From Streptococcus oralis (GTDB lineage: Bacteria > Bacillota > Bacilli > Lactobacillales > Streptococcaceae): 64,000 nucleotides of DNA. Numbering within the stretch: the stretch's first letter is position 1; each line of letters starts with the position of its first letter. The notes beneath the pieces were generated by a model. The model ran no database searches. It saw only the letters and a list, made by a program, of their open reading frames with translations, and had not been told where the DNA came from. Of the stretch, positions 37,964 through 47,067 are shown in pieces. Position numbers and translations under genes: made by a program. The stretch is from assembly GCF_001578935.1 (NCBI RefSeq), contig NZ_KQ969522.1, positions 29,158 through 93,157 of the forward strand. The letters run 5' to 3'.

Positions 37964-40900
37964 TTAGTCTTCTCTCTTCTTTCCAGCAAGCAAGCCGTAG
38001 CTACTCATTACTCCGAGGAGTCCCAGCGCTACTAGACTAGCATCTCTTGTCGCTCCCGTATTTGGAAGCTCTTTGCTTGCCTCTTCACCTTTTGCTGATA
38101 CTGCTAAAGGCGCTTGATCCCTTGTTTGTGAGACTTGCTCTTCTTTCGTTCCAACTTCGGTGATTTCAGGCAGAGCTTCCTTGAGAACTTCGGCCGAACG
38201 GAGAGTCCGTTTGCCTTGGGCATCCACTTCTATAAAGTGACGAACTTGGCCTTCAACTCCAGCTTGTACAACACGGCGTTGTCCTTTGAGAAGCTCGGCG
38301 TTTGGTCGTTCTTGGCGTTCGAAGGCTGTTGTTTCAGTTTCAACAACTAGTTCAGGGAGAGCTTCAACTGTTGGGGCCACTTCATTTGGATCCATGCTTC
38401 CAACATGATGACTTTCTTCTGCGGGGGCTAGTTTCTTATTCAACTTTTCTTTCATTTCCGCAAAAGCTTGTGGAGTTGGCATCTCTGAAGCTAACAAAGT
38501 TTCTGCTTGTTCAATCAAGTCAGCTTTAGGATCTTTTTCACGGACGGATTCAAGCAAGGCTTCTAATTCTTCTCTAGCAGTTTGATAGCGTTGATTGCCA
38601 TCCAAGTCTGTCCCTGCTTGTTTCAACTCATTCAAAGCCCGGTTGACTTCTTCTTGGCTAGCATTGTGGTTTTCTGCTACAGCTTTCGCTGCATTGAGCT
38701 TCTCTACTAGTGCTGCTTGTTTGTCTTCGCTTGAGAAGGTGTAGGCAAGGGTTGACTGACGACCTTGGACAGCAGTGATTTCTTGTTTGAGGTACTCATC
38801 GTTGACAGCTGCTTTTGGAGAAACCAAGACATCAAACTCAGCGGTGTGCCCCTTGTAATGCAAGGTCAAGGTCTGACGACCAGTCTTTTGAGCATCGTAG
38901 CCCGTAATTTCAACACCTTGATCTGTAAAGGCATGGCTTTCTTCTGTCTCATCATCATAGAGAACTCCAAAGCGCCCTTCTGCAAGATCCAGTTGATCAC
39001 CTACTAGATAGTCTGTTTTCGGTTTCTGAGTAATGTACAGACCTGCTACTTCTTTCGGTTTCGCTTGGTCTTGTCCTGTCACTTGCACTTTTAAGTCACC
39101 AGTAACTGGAAGTCCAAGGTAGCTGACTGTGAGCTTTTGTTCCCCTTTTTGTCGAGCGTCGTAGCCAGATACCGTCACACCTGAGTGAGTAAGGTTGATC
39201 AGCTCGTCTGCTTCTCCCCCTTCGTATTGAACACGGAGGGTTCCACCTCTAAGGTCAAGTTTTTCTCCCTCTTTGTAAACCGTCTTCTTAGGTCCTTTTT
39301 CAAGGCTAACTGCAGCAATTTTTCTCTCATCCTGTGGAATCGCTACTGCCAAGGTGTTACTGATTTCTTTGCCAGGTAGTTGGGTACGATAGTAGAGGAG
39401 AGTTGGTTGCTTGTCAAAGCCCAATGGTGCTGTTGCCAAGTCGCCTCCAGTTTCAGTCTTCAAAGTTGCAATTGGCGTTTGTGAATCTGCCTTGTCATAA
39501 ACGGTGATAGTTGCACCTGCTGGAACATCTGAGAAACCAAGTTGAACTTGATGGTTTCCAAGTGAACGTGCTGCGACCTTAGCCATCGGAATATTTTGGC
39601 TCTCAGTATCTAGACTTTCGTACATTCTCCAGTTATAAATCCGAATCGCTTTCCAAGGAGTTCCATTATCAGAAGTGAGGATATTTAAGCGCCACTCTTG
39701 AGCTGTAATTGGTTTATCTAGGGTCACATCGGTTACATGGGCTTTGTTTCCACGAATTTCCTTTGCTAGTTTCCATTCGCCGTCTGTATCCTTATAATAA
39801 AGATCAAAATCCTTGGTATTCATCAAGCCGTCATTAACCGACTCACCACCTGCTCCTGCGTGATCCATCGCCCATCTCACAATGCGTCGAGGTTGCGTCA
39901 ATCGAATATCCACACTACCGCTCAATTGTCCAGAAGACCACTTGTCTGATAGACTCGTGATAGTGCCATTTAGCATGCCTTCAATTCCTTCTCCGCCGTC
40001 CGATTGTGGGAAAGTACTACCGGTAACGGTTGCTCCTGGAACGATATTTTCAGCCAATGGTCTTGGAAGAGTTGTGTCCTGAACCGTCATGCCCCAGTTA
40101 AAGAATGTCGTCGCCACTTCAGAACGAAGTCCATTTTTACCAACTGCAACGACTTTCAATTCCTGAGTCGTACCAGTCGCATTAGCAGAACGGCTAACTT
40201 TTGGCAAGTAGATAGTGGAAGCAGATGATCCTGTCAATAAACGCCAGTTGTTGCCATCTTTTTCGTAGACTTCATAAAAGTCAGCATCTTTGTTTCCCAC
40301 AAACTGGACAACTGCTTCAGCTTCTTGGGCATTCTTGAGGGATTGTTTCACCACAGAGAAGCCTGTTGGTGCTTGGGGCGCTTGATGATTGTCTGTAATT
40401 GTTAATTGCCCTAGGTTGAACTGATAATCTTTTACAGCTCCAGCATGTTCGAAATAGAGTTTGATAGCATAGATGGTTTTTCCAGCTAATGAGCTGAGGT
40501 CAAATTCTTCATTTGTCCAATCGTCAGAAAGAGTAAGCTCTTTACGAGCAACTGTGTCTTCAAACTTGTAGTCTGGAGTCGTAGAGAAGGCCATATAAAC
40601 TTTAGAGCCTTTTCCTCCCTTGTGGGCTACACGGAGTTTGGTGTTTTCGGTCACTTCTAGCTTAGTAGAATACAATTTCACATCTTGCTCTGTCTTGCCA
40701 GTTACATCACCTGAGAATTTAAGGGAGTTTCCACCATTGTAGGCGTCTGTAAAGTCATACTCCGCACGGAGTTTCTCACCTGTTGAAGTTTGCCACCAAC
40801 GCCAAGTTGGCAAGACACCTGAAACAGAACGGTAGTTCCACTCAGAATCCTTAGAAACTTTACCGTCTACAAACCACTTTCTACCATGACCTGTATTAAA

Positions 40901-42421
40901 GGAAGTAGTGAATGTCCGGCCTACTGCTGGCGTGCGGTCAGCGACCAAGTTGGCAATCCCATACCACTCTTTGTCGTCTGGTTTTTGAGCAGTTGGATCA
41001 CCTTGATAACCTGTGAAAAAGATATCTTCATTTTTGTGGTAGTCTTCACCAGTTTTTCCTAAACTAGTAATGGTATCTGGAGCAAAAAGACCAAGAGAAA
41101 GACGTAATTTCCCTCGCTCATCAAAGAGGGCATCCCAGTTAACCTTTGTTCTATAAGATCCTCCTTGTTGCAACTCTAATCCTGCAAAAACATCATATTG
41201 ACTCCGTTCAATCCATTTAGCCATGGCGACCGTGTAGTCATTTTTTTCTTTATCCCAGTTAAAGTTGGCAAAAAACTGGTCAGCGGGAACCTGATCGCCT
41301 TCTTTTTGCATGAATTGGTAATTGTTATCATCTAATCCATCATAGTGCCAACGACCGTATTTGTAGGTCATGGCATCGTACCAGGCATACTTGATAGGGT
41401 GGTTGACTTTAGCTGCATACTCTTTTGTATAGAGCATGAATTGACGCATTTTTTCACCCAGTGGTTCTACCAATTCACCTGTTGTTTCTTGGTTGATAAA
41501 ATACCCATCATAACCATAGTATTTTGCTAAGTCAACGAGTTTTCGAGCGATTGGGAACGTTCCATCTGCATCCTGTTTTAAGGCTTCCGCAAACCGTTCT
41601 TGGTCTGCAATGCTATTAGACCAATTGAAAAAGAGGGTACCATAAACCGGAACCCCATTACGGTGCCCCGCATCGATGACATCAGGAGTTGGAACTAAGC
41701 CTTCCCAGAAAACCATCGAATCCAAGTATTGCCAGTAGTCAAAAGCGTAGGCCTTGAATTCTTCTCCACCAACAGAAGCGTGGTCTTTAGCTTTCGAATT
41801 GGTATTTGCTAGTGCTTGAACTTTGGCTCTTCTACTAGCTTTTTCATTAACCAACTGGCCTCTATGGCGCTTGGCGAGTTCAACTGAGGAACGGTTGATG
41901 GCATCATCCTCACGCGCACCCGGTTCCCATTTGAGCAAATCCTCCCAAGTATCAAATTTGATTTCTTTAGGTCGGAGACTCTTTTCTTCATTTTTAGGAA
42001 CGTCTGCTAGAATCGGTTTGTCGGCTTTCTTCTCAACCACTTGAGGAGCTTCCTCTGGTTTGACTTCTTCTTTTTCAGTTGGTTGAGCAGGTTTTTCAGC
42101 TTTATCTGTCGGAGTTGGCTTCGCTTCTTCTTTTTCATTAACCAGATCCGTTATTGTTGGAGTGTTTTCTGAAATTGGTTGCTCAGCTACTTTGTTCTCT
42201 GTTTCCGATAATTGTTTTTCGATAGCTGCGGTGTCTGGATTAGCAGTTTCACTCACATTTGCCGCTTGAGCGCTCGTATTAGTAGCTGTTTCAGGGACAG
42301 CGACCTGTTCGGCAAGAGCTGGACTCGCAAATAAAACTGAACCAATCATCAAGGAACAAGCCCCGATTGACAGCTTACGAATACTGTAACGGCAACGTTT
42401 TTCATAGAATAGATTTTTCAT
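37964..42421 (-). CDS. endoD: Endo-beta-N-acetylglucosaminidase EndoD, GH85, LPXTG anchored
   Basis: Cleaves the chitobiose core of N-glycans on host glycoproteins, after exoglycosidases trim the arms. 1485 residues. YSIRK-type signal (RYSIRKLSIGACSLMIGSVLFAS); acidic spacer; GH85 catalytic domain (about 155-650) with the catalytic pair N310 and E312 in YFINQETTGE; carbohydrate-binding-like and fibronectin-type modules; two Big_3-like Ig domains (about 1045-1200); a FIVAR-like helical module; one G5 domain; LPNTG at 1452. Somewhat shorter than the pneumococcal enzyme. The promoter overlaps a perfect cre site, so expression should fall with good carbon sources via CcpA. Confidence 0.95.
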   Translation of the reverse strand: MKNLFYEKRCRYSIRKLSIGACSLMIGSVLFASPALAEQVAVPETATNTSAQAANVSETANPDTAAIEKQLSETENKVAEQPISENTPTITDLVNEKEEAKPTPTDKAEKPAQPTEKEEVKPEEAPQVVEKKADKPILADVPKNEEKSLRPKEIKFDTWEDLLKWEPGAREDDAINRSSVELAKRHRGQLVNEKASRRAKVQALANTNSKAKDHASVGGEEFKAYAFDYWQYLDSMVFWEGLVPTPDVIDAGHRNGVPVYGTLFFNWSNSIADQERFAEALKQDADGTFPIARKLVDLAKYYGYDGYFINQETTGELVEPLGEKMRQFMLYTKEYAAKVNHPIKYAWYDAMTYKYGRWHYDGLDDNNYQFMQKEGDQVPADQFFANFNWDKEKNDYTVAMAKWIERSQYDVFAGLELQQGGSYRTKVNWDALFDERGKLRLSLGLFAPDTITSLGKTGEDYHKNEDIFFTGYQGDPTAQKPDDKEWYGIANLVADRTPAVGRTFTTSFNTGHGRKWFVDGKVSKDSEWNYRSVSGVLPTWRWWQTSTGEKLRAEYDFTDAYNGGNSLKFSGDVTGKTEQDVKLYSTKLEVTENTKLRVAHKGGKGSKVYMAFSTTPDYKFEDTVARKELTLSDDWTNEEFDLSSLAGKTIYAIKLYFEHAGAVKDYQFNLGQLTITDNHQAPQAPTGFSVVKQSLKNAQEAEAVVQFVGNKDADFYEVYEKDGNNWRLLTGSSASTIYLPKVSRSANATGTTQELKVVAVGKNGLRSEVATTFFNWGMTVQDTTLPRPLAENIVPGATVTGSTFPQSDGGEGIEGMLNGTITSLSDKWSSGQLSGSVDIRLTQPRRIVRWAMDHAGAGGESVNDGLMNTKDFDLYYKDTDGEWKLAKEIRGNKAHVTDVTLDKPITAQEWRLNILTSDNGTPWKAIRIYNWRMYESLDTESQNIPMAKVAARSLGNHQVQLGFSDVPAGATITVYDKADSQTPIATLKTETGGDLATAPLGFDKQPTLLYYRTQLPGKEISNTLAVAIPQDERKIAAVSLEKGPKKTVYKEGEKLDLRGGTLRVQYEGGEADELINLTHSGVTVSGYDARQKGEQKLTVSYLGLPVTGDLKVQVTGQDQAKPKEVAGLYITQKPKTDYLVGDQLDLAEGRFGVLYDDETEESHAFTDQGVEITGYDAQKTGRQTLTLHYKGHTAEFDVLVSPKAAVNDEYLKQEITAVQGRQSTLAYTFSSEDKQAALVEKLNAAKAVAENHNASQEEVNRALNELKQAGTDLDGNQRYQTAREELEALLESVREKDPKADLIEQAETLLASEMPTPQAFAEMKEKLNKKLAPAEESHHVGSMDPNEVAPTVEALPELVVETETTAFERQERPNAELLKGQRRVVQAGVEGQVRHFIEVDAQGKRTLRSAEVLKEALPEITEVGTKEEQVSQTRDQAPLAVSAKGEEASKELPNTGATRDASLVALGLLGVMSSYGLLAGKKRED

Positions 42422-42514
42422 CTTATCCTCCTAACAAAATATAAAGTAAGCGCTTTACTTTTTTGATAAAAAGTAACTGTTCTCATGCCAAGACATCAGA
42501 ACAGGATCATCTTC

Positions 42515-42542
42515 ATTTTATCTCATATGAAAGCGATGTCAA
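42515..42542 (-). promoter_or_regulatory. endoD promoter with overlapping cre
   Basis: Minus-strand TTGACA (complement 42537-42542), 16-base spacer, TAAAAT (complement 42515-42520). The cre at 42527-42541 covers the -35 and spacer. Confidence 0.85.
42527..42541. promoter_or_regulatory. CcpA-binding cre site upstream of endoD
   Basis: ATGAAAGCGATGTCA matches the cre consensus WTGNNANCGNTNNCA at every fixed position. Overlap with the -35 box implies repression. A second palindromic GTAAAGCGCTTAC sequence near 42442-42458 in the leader resembles a weak cre. Confidence 0.85.
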
Positions 42543-42688
42543 TCTATTTAATATAAAAACTATAACTAGGATAAAAAACAGTTAAATTTGGATAAGTTCT
42601 ATTTTAACATCTGTATTTTAAATAAAATCCTTCTTTTAGGGGAAATTAAAAAATTTAGTTATTTCCTACTGAAATGGCAGAAAAACAC

Positions 42689-42717
42689 TTGTGAGATTTA
42701 CTTTTATCCTTTAAAAT
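42689..42717 (+). promoter_or_regulatory. Promoter of the Na/Pi cotransporter gene
   Basis: TTGTGA (42689-42694), 17-base spacer, TAAAAT (42712-42717), about 44 bases before the start codon. Confidence 0.65.
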
Positions 42718-42760
42718 AGAATAGGAGAAATTCCGTTATTATTTTCCGGAGGAAAAAGAA

Positions 42761-44392
42761 ATGTCCATTAATTGGCAGGAAATTTTATTTCACTTTTTAG
42801 GAGGTCTAGGACTGTTTTTATACAGTATTAAGACCATGGGAGACGGTTTGCAACAAGCTGCTGGAGATCGCCTTCGTTTTTACATTGACAAGTACACTAG
42901 CAATCCCTTTTTAGGCGTTCTAGTTGGGATTGTCGTGACCGCCCTGATTCAGTCAAGTACAGGGGTTACAGTTATCACGGTTGGGCTGGTCAGCGCTAGT
43001 CTTCTCACTCTTCGACAGGCTATCGGAATTATCATGGGAGCCAATATTGGAACCACCGTTACTTCCTTTATCATCGGTTTCAAGCTTGGCGAGTATGCTT
43101 TACCCTTGATTTTCCTTGGAACCATGTTGCTATTCTTTACTAAAAACAGAACAGCAAACAATATCGGGCGCATCCTGTTTGGTGTCGGGGGAATCTTCTA
43201 CGCCCTCAACCTCATCAGTGCCGGTATGAGTCCGCTTAAAGATTTACCACAATTCAAGGAATATATGGTAACCTTGGGACAAAATCCTATTTTGGGAGTA
43301 GTAGCTGGTGCAGTGATTACCGTCCTCATTCAGGCATCTTCTGCAACTATCGGAATTCTACAAGGTCTCTATGCAGGTGGGTTCCTTGACCTTAAAGGTT
43401 CGCTACCAGTTCTCTTCGGGGATAATATCGGGACAACCCTAACCGTTATCATTGCGGCAGCTGGAGCCAATATCTCTGCGAAACGCGTTGCAGCAACTCA
43501 CGTTACCTTTAACGTTTTAGGAACCATCCTTTGCTTAATCTTGTTAGGCCCCTTCACTGCTATGATTGAGTATTTCCAAGCTTTACTTCATCTCTCACCT
43601 GAGATGACCATCGCCTTCTCTCACGGTGCCTTTAACGTAAGCAATACCATTGTACAATTTCCATTCATCGGAGCCTTGGCCTACTTTGTAACCAAGCTCA
43701 TCCCTGGTGAAGACGAGGTTGTCAAGTACGAGCCTCTTTATCTCGACGAACAACTTATCCAGCAATCTCCTTCTATTGCTCTAGGAAATGCCAAAAAGGA
43801 ACTCTTGCACTTGGGGAACTATGCAGCCAAAGCTTTTGACCTTTCTTATACCTATATCATCGGTTTGGATGAAAAGGTAGCTGAAAAAGGGCACAAGACA
43901 GAGGAAGCCATCAATACTATCGATGAAAAACTCACTCGTTACCTCATCAGACTCTCAAGCGAATCTTTGAGTCAAAAGGAAAGCGAAGTGTTGACCAACA
44001 TTCTGGATTCATCTCGTGATTTGGAACGGATTGGGGACCACGCAGAAGGCTTGCTCAACCTAACCGACTACCTTCAACGTAAGAATGTTCATTTCTCTGA
44101 AGCTGCTCTAGAGGAATTAGCTGATATCTATCAAAAAACAACTGACTTTATCAAGGATGCACTTGATAGTGTGGAAAATAACGACATTGAAAAAGCTCAA
44201 AGCCTGATTGAACGCCATAAAGAAATCAACAATATGGAACGTGTTCTCAGAAAGACCCACATCAAACGCCTTAACAGGGGTGAGTGTTCTACACAAGCTG
44301 GGGTCAACTTCATCGACATCATTTCCCACTACACTCGTGTGTCTGACCATGCCATGAACCTAGCTGAAAAGGTCATCGCTGAACAAATTTAA
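42761..44392 (+). CDS. Na+/phosphate cotransporter, NptA/PhoU-domain family
   Basis: 543 residues. An N-terminal membrane domain has the duplicated NaPi-II signature (GIVVTALIQSSTGVTVI and GAVITVLIQASSATIGI), each preceding a GANIGTT/GDNIGTT motif. The C-terminal cytoplasmic part (about 350-543) is a PhoU-like helical domain. CCGGAGGAAAAAG precedes the ATG. A single-gene transcript with its own promoter and terminator. In pneumococcus the homologue works beside Pst systems in phosphate uptake; transport direction cannot be read from sequence. Confidence 0.92.
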   Translation: MSINWQEILFHFLGGLGLFLYSIKTMGDGLQQAAGDRLRFYIDKYTSNPFLGVLVGIVVTALIQSSTGVTVITVGLVSASLLTLRQAIGIIMGANIGTTVTSFIIGFKLGEYALPLIFLGTMLLFFTKNRTANNIGRILFGVGGIFYALNLISAGMSPLKDLPQFKEYMVTLGQNPILGVVAGAVITVLIQASSATIGILQGLYAGGFLDLKGSLPVLFGDNIGTTLTVIIAAAGANISAKRVAATHVTFNVLGTILCLILLGPFTAMIEYFQALLHLSPEMTIAFSHGAFNVSNTIVQFPFIGALAYFVTKLIPGEDEVVKYEPLYLDEQLIQQSPSIALGNAKKELLHLGNYAAKAFDLSYTYIIGLDEKVAEKGHKTEEAINTIDEKLTRYLIRLSSESLSQKESEVLTNILDSSRDLERIGDHAEGLLNLTDYLQRKNVHFSEAALEELADIYQKTTDFIKDALDSVENNDIEKAQSLIERHKEINNMERVLRKTHIKRLNRGECSTQAGVNFIDIISHYTRVSDHAMNLAEKVIAEQI

Positions 44393-44399
44393 GTACCTA

Positions 44400-44427
44400 A
44401 AAGCTATCCTGAATGGGATGGCTTTTT
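44400..44427 (+). terminator. Terminator of the Na/Pi cotransporter gene
   Basis: Stem AAGC.ATCC / GG.AT.GCTT with a short loop followed by TTTTTCG. Confidence 0.75.
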
Positions 44428-44464
44428 CGTCTCCTCATCAAGAATTTCTTTTCTAGCATATAGA

Positions 44465-44500
44465 AAAATGCTTTGATTCGCAGTGGAATCAAAGCATTTT
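44465..44500 (-). terminator. Terminator of the immunity protein gene
   Basis: Perfect 14-base stem AAAATGCTTTGATT / AATCAAAGCATTTT. It overlaps the last codons of the immunity gene and gives a T-tract on the minus strand. Confidence 0.85.
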
Positions 44501-44785
44501 AAAGAGTTCTCCAAACATAATAGCAGAAGCTGCAGTGCCTCTGTACTTGGCTTCTTCTCTTTTGATAAAGCGAGCCAAGTTGATCAATTCAGGTGCTGGG
44601 TGTTTGGGATTGATGAGCAATTCACGATTGACAAGTCCTGAGAGACGAACTGCTAATAATTGCTCATTTGTAGTAGGTAGCTTTTTAGCAGTCTCTATAA
44701 GAGCAGTAACTAAATCTTCACTCAAGCCCTGACGGGCATGGTTGTAGAGATCTTTTATAAGACTTTCTAGATTTTCTTCTGCCAT
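44489..44785 (-). CDS. Bacteriocin immunity protein, enterocin A immunity-like
   Basis: 98 residues from the ATG at 44785 (AAGGTGG upstream); an in-frame GTG at 44794 lies within that site. An all-helical protein with the pattern LIKDLYNHARQG...ELINPKHPAPELINLARFIKRE, fitting the four-helix class IIa bacteriocin immunity fold. No bacteriocin peptide or exporter gene is nearby. It sits 12 bases downstream of the pepA coding end on the same strand, so it may be co-transcribed with pepA. Confidence 0.85.
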   Translation of the reverse strand: MAEENLESLIKDLYNHARQGLSEDLVTALIETAKKLPTTNEQLLAVRLSGLVNRELLINPKHPAPELINLARFIKREEAKYRGTAASAIMFGELFKML

Positions 44786-44806
44786 CCTGACCACCTTCCC
44801 TTATAT

Positions 44807-45871
44807 TTAATAATGTTTAATCAAATCAACCGTTGAACGATCCAATTTTTTCACCAAGGCTTGCAAGAAGGCTTGAGCTTCTAGGAAGTCATCCATCGCG
44901 TAGAGAGTTTGGTGAGAATGGATATAACGAGCACAGACACCGATAGTTGTAGATGGGACACCACCATTTTTCAGATGAGCTGCTCCAGCGTCCGTTCCGC
45001 CTTTTCCACAGTAGTATTGGTACTTGATGCCCGCTTCTTCAGCCGTTGTCAAAAGGAAATCCTTCATACCTGGGAGGAGCAAGTGACCTGGATCATAGAA
45101 ACGAATCAAAGTTCCATCCCCAATCTTGCCTTGACCACCATAAACATCACCAGCAGGTGAACAGTCAACTGCCAGAAAGACTTCTGGGTCAAACTTAGTT
45201 GTAGAAGTATGAGCGCCACGAAGCCCAACTTCTTCTTGGACGTTAGAGCCAAGATAGAGTTCATTTCCCAGTTTTTGACCTGACAAGGCTTCTGCTAGCT
45301 CGCTTACCATGAGGACACCGTAGCGGTTGTCCCAAGCTTTTGAGATGATATTTTTTTCATTGGCTGTCAAGATAGCGGAACTATCTGGGACAATAGTGTC
45401 ACCCGGACGGATGCCAAATCTTTCTGCCTCTGCCTTGTCCGCAAACCCACCATCAAAAATGATATCAGAGATAGCTGGCATGGTTGGGCCACCTGTACCA
45501 CGCGTCAAATGTGGAGGAACAGAACCTGAGATCACTGGAATCTCACGACCGTCACGAGTAAAGAGTTTAAAGCGTTGGCTGCTGACCACCATAGGATTCC
45601 AGCCACCAATTTCAACGACACGGAAGGTTCCGTCTGGCTTAATCTCGCTGACCATAAAACCAACTTCATCCATGTGAGAAGCGACCAAGACGCGCGGTGC
45701 ATCCGCAGCTTCTGAATGCTTGATACCAAAAATACCACCCAAGCCATCTGTCACTACTTCATCCACATGCGGTTTCAACTTTTCACGAAGATAAGTCCGG
45801 ACAGGCGCTTCATGACCTGAGATCGCAGCAAGCTCCGTTACTTCTTTGATTTTTGAAAATAATGTTGTCAT
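44807..45871 (-). CDS. pepA: Glutamyl aminopeptidase PepA (M42 family)
   Basis: Cytoplasmic dodecameric metallopeptidase that removes N-terminal Glu/Asp residues. 354 residues, normal length. Metal and catalytic motifs: VASHMDEVGFMV (first zinc His and Asp), AWDNRYG (bridging Asp), NVQEEVGLRGA (catalytic Glu-Glu), DCSPAGD, and the final His in YIHSHQTL. Supports use of casein- and host-derived peptides. The sequence is very close to the pneumococcal protein. Confidence 0.97.
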   Translation of the reverse strand: MTTLFSKIKEVTELAAISGHEAPVRTYLREKLKPHVDEVVTDGLGGIFGIKHSEAADAPRVLVASHMDEVGFMVSEIKPDGTFRVVEIGGWNPMVVSSQRFKLFTRDGREIPVISGSVPPHLTRGTGGPTMPAISDIIFDGGFADKAEAERFGIRPGDTIVPDSSAILTANEKNIISKAWDNRYGVLMVSELAEALSGQKLGNELYLGSNVQEEVGLRGAHTSTTKFDPEVFLAVDCSPAGDVYGGQGKIGDGTLIRFYDPGHLLLPGMKDFLLTTAEEAGIKYQYYCGKGGTDAGAAHLKNGGVPSTTIGVCARYIHSHQTLYAMDDFLEAQAFLQALVKKLDRSTVDLIKHY

Positions 45872-46014
45872 ATCAGTTCCTTCTTTCTGTCCTCCATTTT
45901 ACCACTTTTTATAGGAGAAGGATAGTGGGAAGGTGGATTGGTTTTTACTAGTTTATCCTATAAAATAGAGGGACAGATATTATTTCAGGAATTTTTCTTT
46001 CTTTTTACATTAAA

Positions 46015-46058
46015 TTGTCAGAAAATTTATTGACAGATTAAAGAAATCATGTTACATT
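46015..46058 (+). promoter_or_regulatory. piu operon promoter with inverted repeat
   Basis: TTGACA (46030-46035), 17-base spacer, TACATT (46053-46058). An inverted repeat TGTCA / TGACA (46016-46020 and 46031-46035) overlaps the -35 and is a candidate regulator site; which iron regulator binds cannot be told from sequence. Confidence 0.6.
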
Positions 46059-46107
46059 TATATCCGCAGGTATCTTTCGATACCAAATCTACATGAAAGG
46101 ACGGGAT

Positions 46108-47067
46108 ATGAAACTTTCTCATTATTTAACTGGCTTACTTCTATTTTTGGTCTTTCTCTCCATTAGTATTGGAACCAGTGATTTTTCTTGGGAAAAATTC
46201 TTTGCTTTTGATCAACAGACTTGGCTTCTCTTTCAAGAGTCGCGTCTTCCAAGGACCATCAGTATTCTCCTTGCAGCCTCCAGTATGAGCATGGCAGGAC
46301 TCCTCATGCAGACCATTACTCAAAATCAATTTGCTGCTCCGAGTACAGTCGGAACGACAGAAGCCGCTAAACTGGGAATGGTGCTGAGCCTCTTTGTCTT
46401 TCCGTCGGCTAGTCTGACCCAAAAGATGCTCTTTGCTTTTGGCTCATCCATTTTATTTACCCTCTTCTTCCTAGCCTTTATGACTATTTTTTCTATAAAG
46501 GAAAGGTGGATGTTGCCCTTGATCGGGATTATCTATAGTGGGATTATCGGTTCTGTCACAGAAGTTATCGCCTATCGGTTCAATCTGGTTCAGAGTATGA
46601 CTGCTTGGACTCAGGGCTCCTTCTCCATGATTCAGACCCATCAGTATGAGTGGCTCTTCTTAGGCCTCATCATCCTGATAGCCGTTTGGAAATTGTCCCA
46701 AACCTTCACCATCATGAGTCTGGGCAAGGAAACCAGTGAGAGTTTGGGGATTTCTTACTCCCTACTTGAAAAGCTGGCCCTTTTTCTGGTGGCACTAACG
46801 ACAAGTGTCACCATGATTACCGTGGGTGCCTTGCCTTTTCTCGGGGTTATCGTCCCCAATCTCGTCCGCAAGCGCTATGGAGATAATCTGAGTCAAACCA
46901 AACTTATCGTCTCTCTGGTCGGCGCCAATCTGGTTCTGGCCTGCGACATCCTCTCTCGAATCTTGATTCGACCCTATGAGCTGTCTGTCAGTCTCCTACT
47001 AGGAATCATTGGTAGCCTCGTCTTTATCCTACTTCTCTGGAGAGGGGGACGAAAAGATGCAGTTTAA
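46108..47067 (+). CDS. piuB: Iron-compound ABC transporter permease PiuB
   Basis: 319 residues, FecCD-type permease with about nine membrane segments. The ATG at 46108 follows an AAAGGACGGG site. The conserved coupling region (TLGKETSESLGIS-like and LPFLGVIVPNLVRKRYG) contacts the ATPase. First gene of piuBCDA, the pneumococcal iron uptake system using heme or catechol-type siderophores. Its end overlaps the next gene by 11 bases. Confidence 0.9.
   Translation: MKLSHYLTGLLLFLVFLSISIGTSDFSWEKFFAFDQQTWLLFQESRLPRTISILLAASSMSMAGLLMQTITQNQFAAPSTVGTTEAAKLGMVLSLFVFPSASLTQKMLFAFGSSILFTLFFLAFMTIFSIKERWMLPLIGIIYSGIIGSVTEVIAYRFNLVQSMTAWTQGSFSMIQTHQYEWLFLGLIILIAVWKLSQTFTIMSLGKETSESLGISYSLLEKLALFLVALTTSVTMITVGALPFLGVIVPNLVRKRYGDNLSQTKLIVSLVGANLVLACDILSRILIRPYELSVSLLLGIIGSLVFILLLWRGGRKDAV

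Noticed and set aside
42442..42458. Palindrome GTAAAGCGCTTAC as a second cre in the endoD leader
   Set aside because: It departs from the cre consensus at three fixed positions, so I mention it only as a weak possibility.
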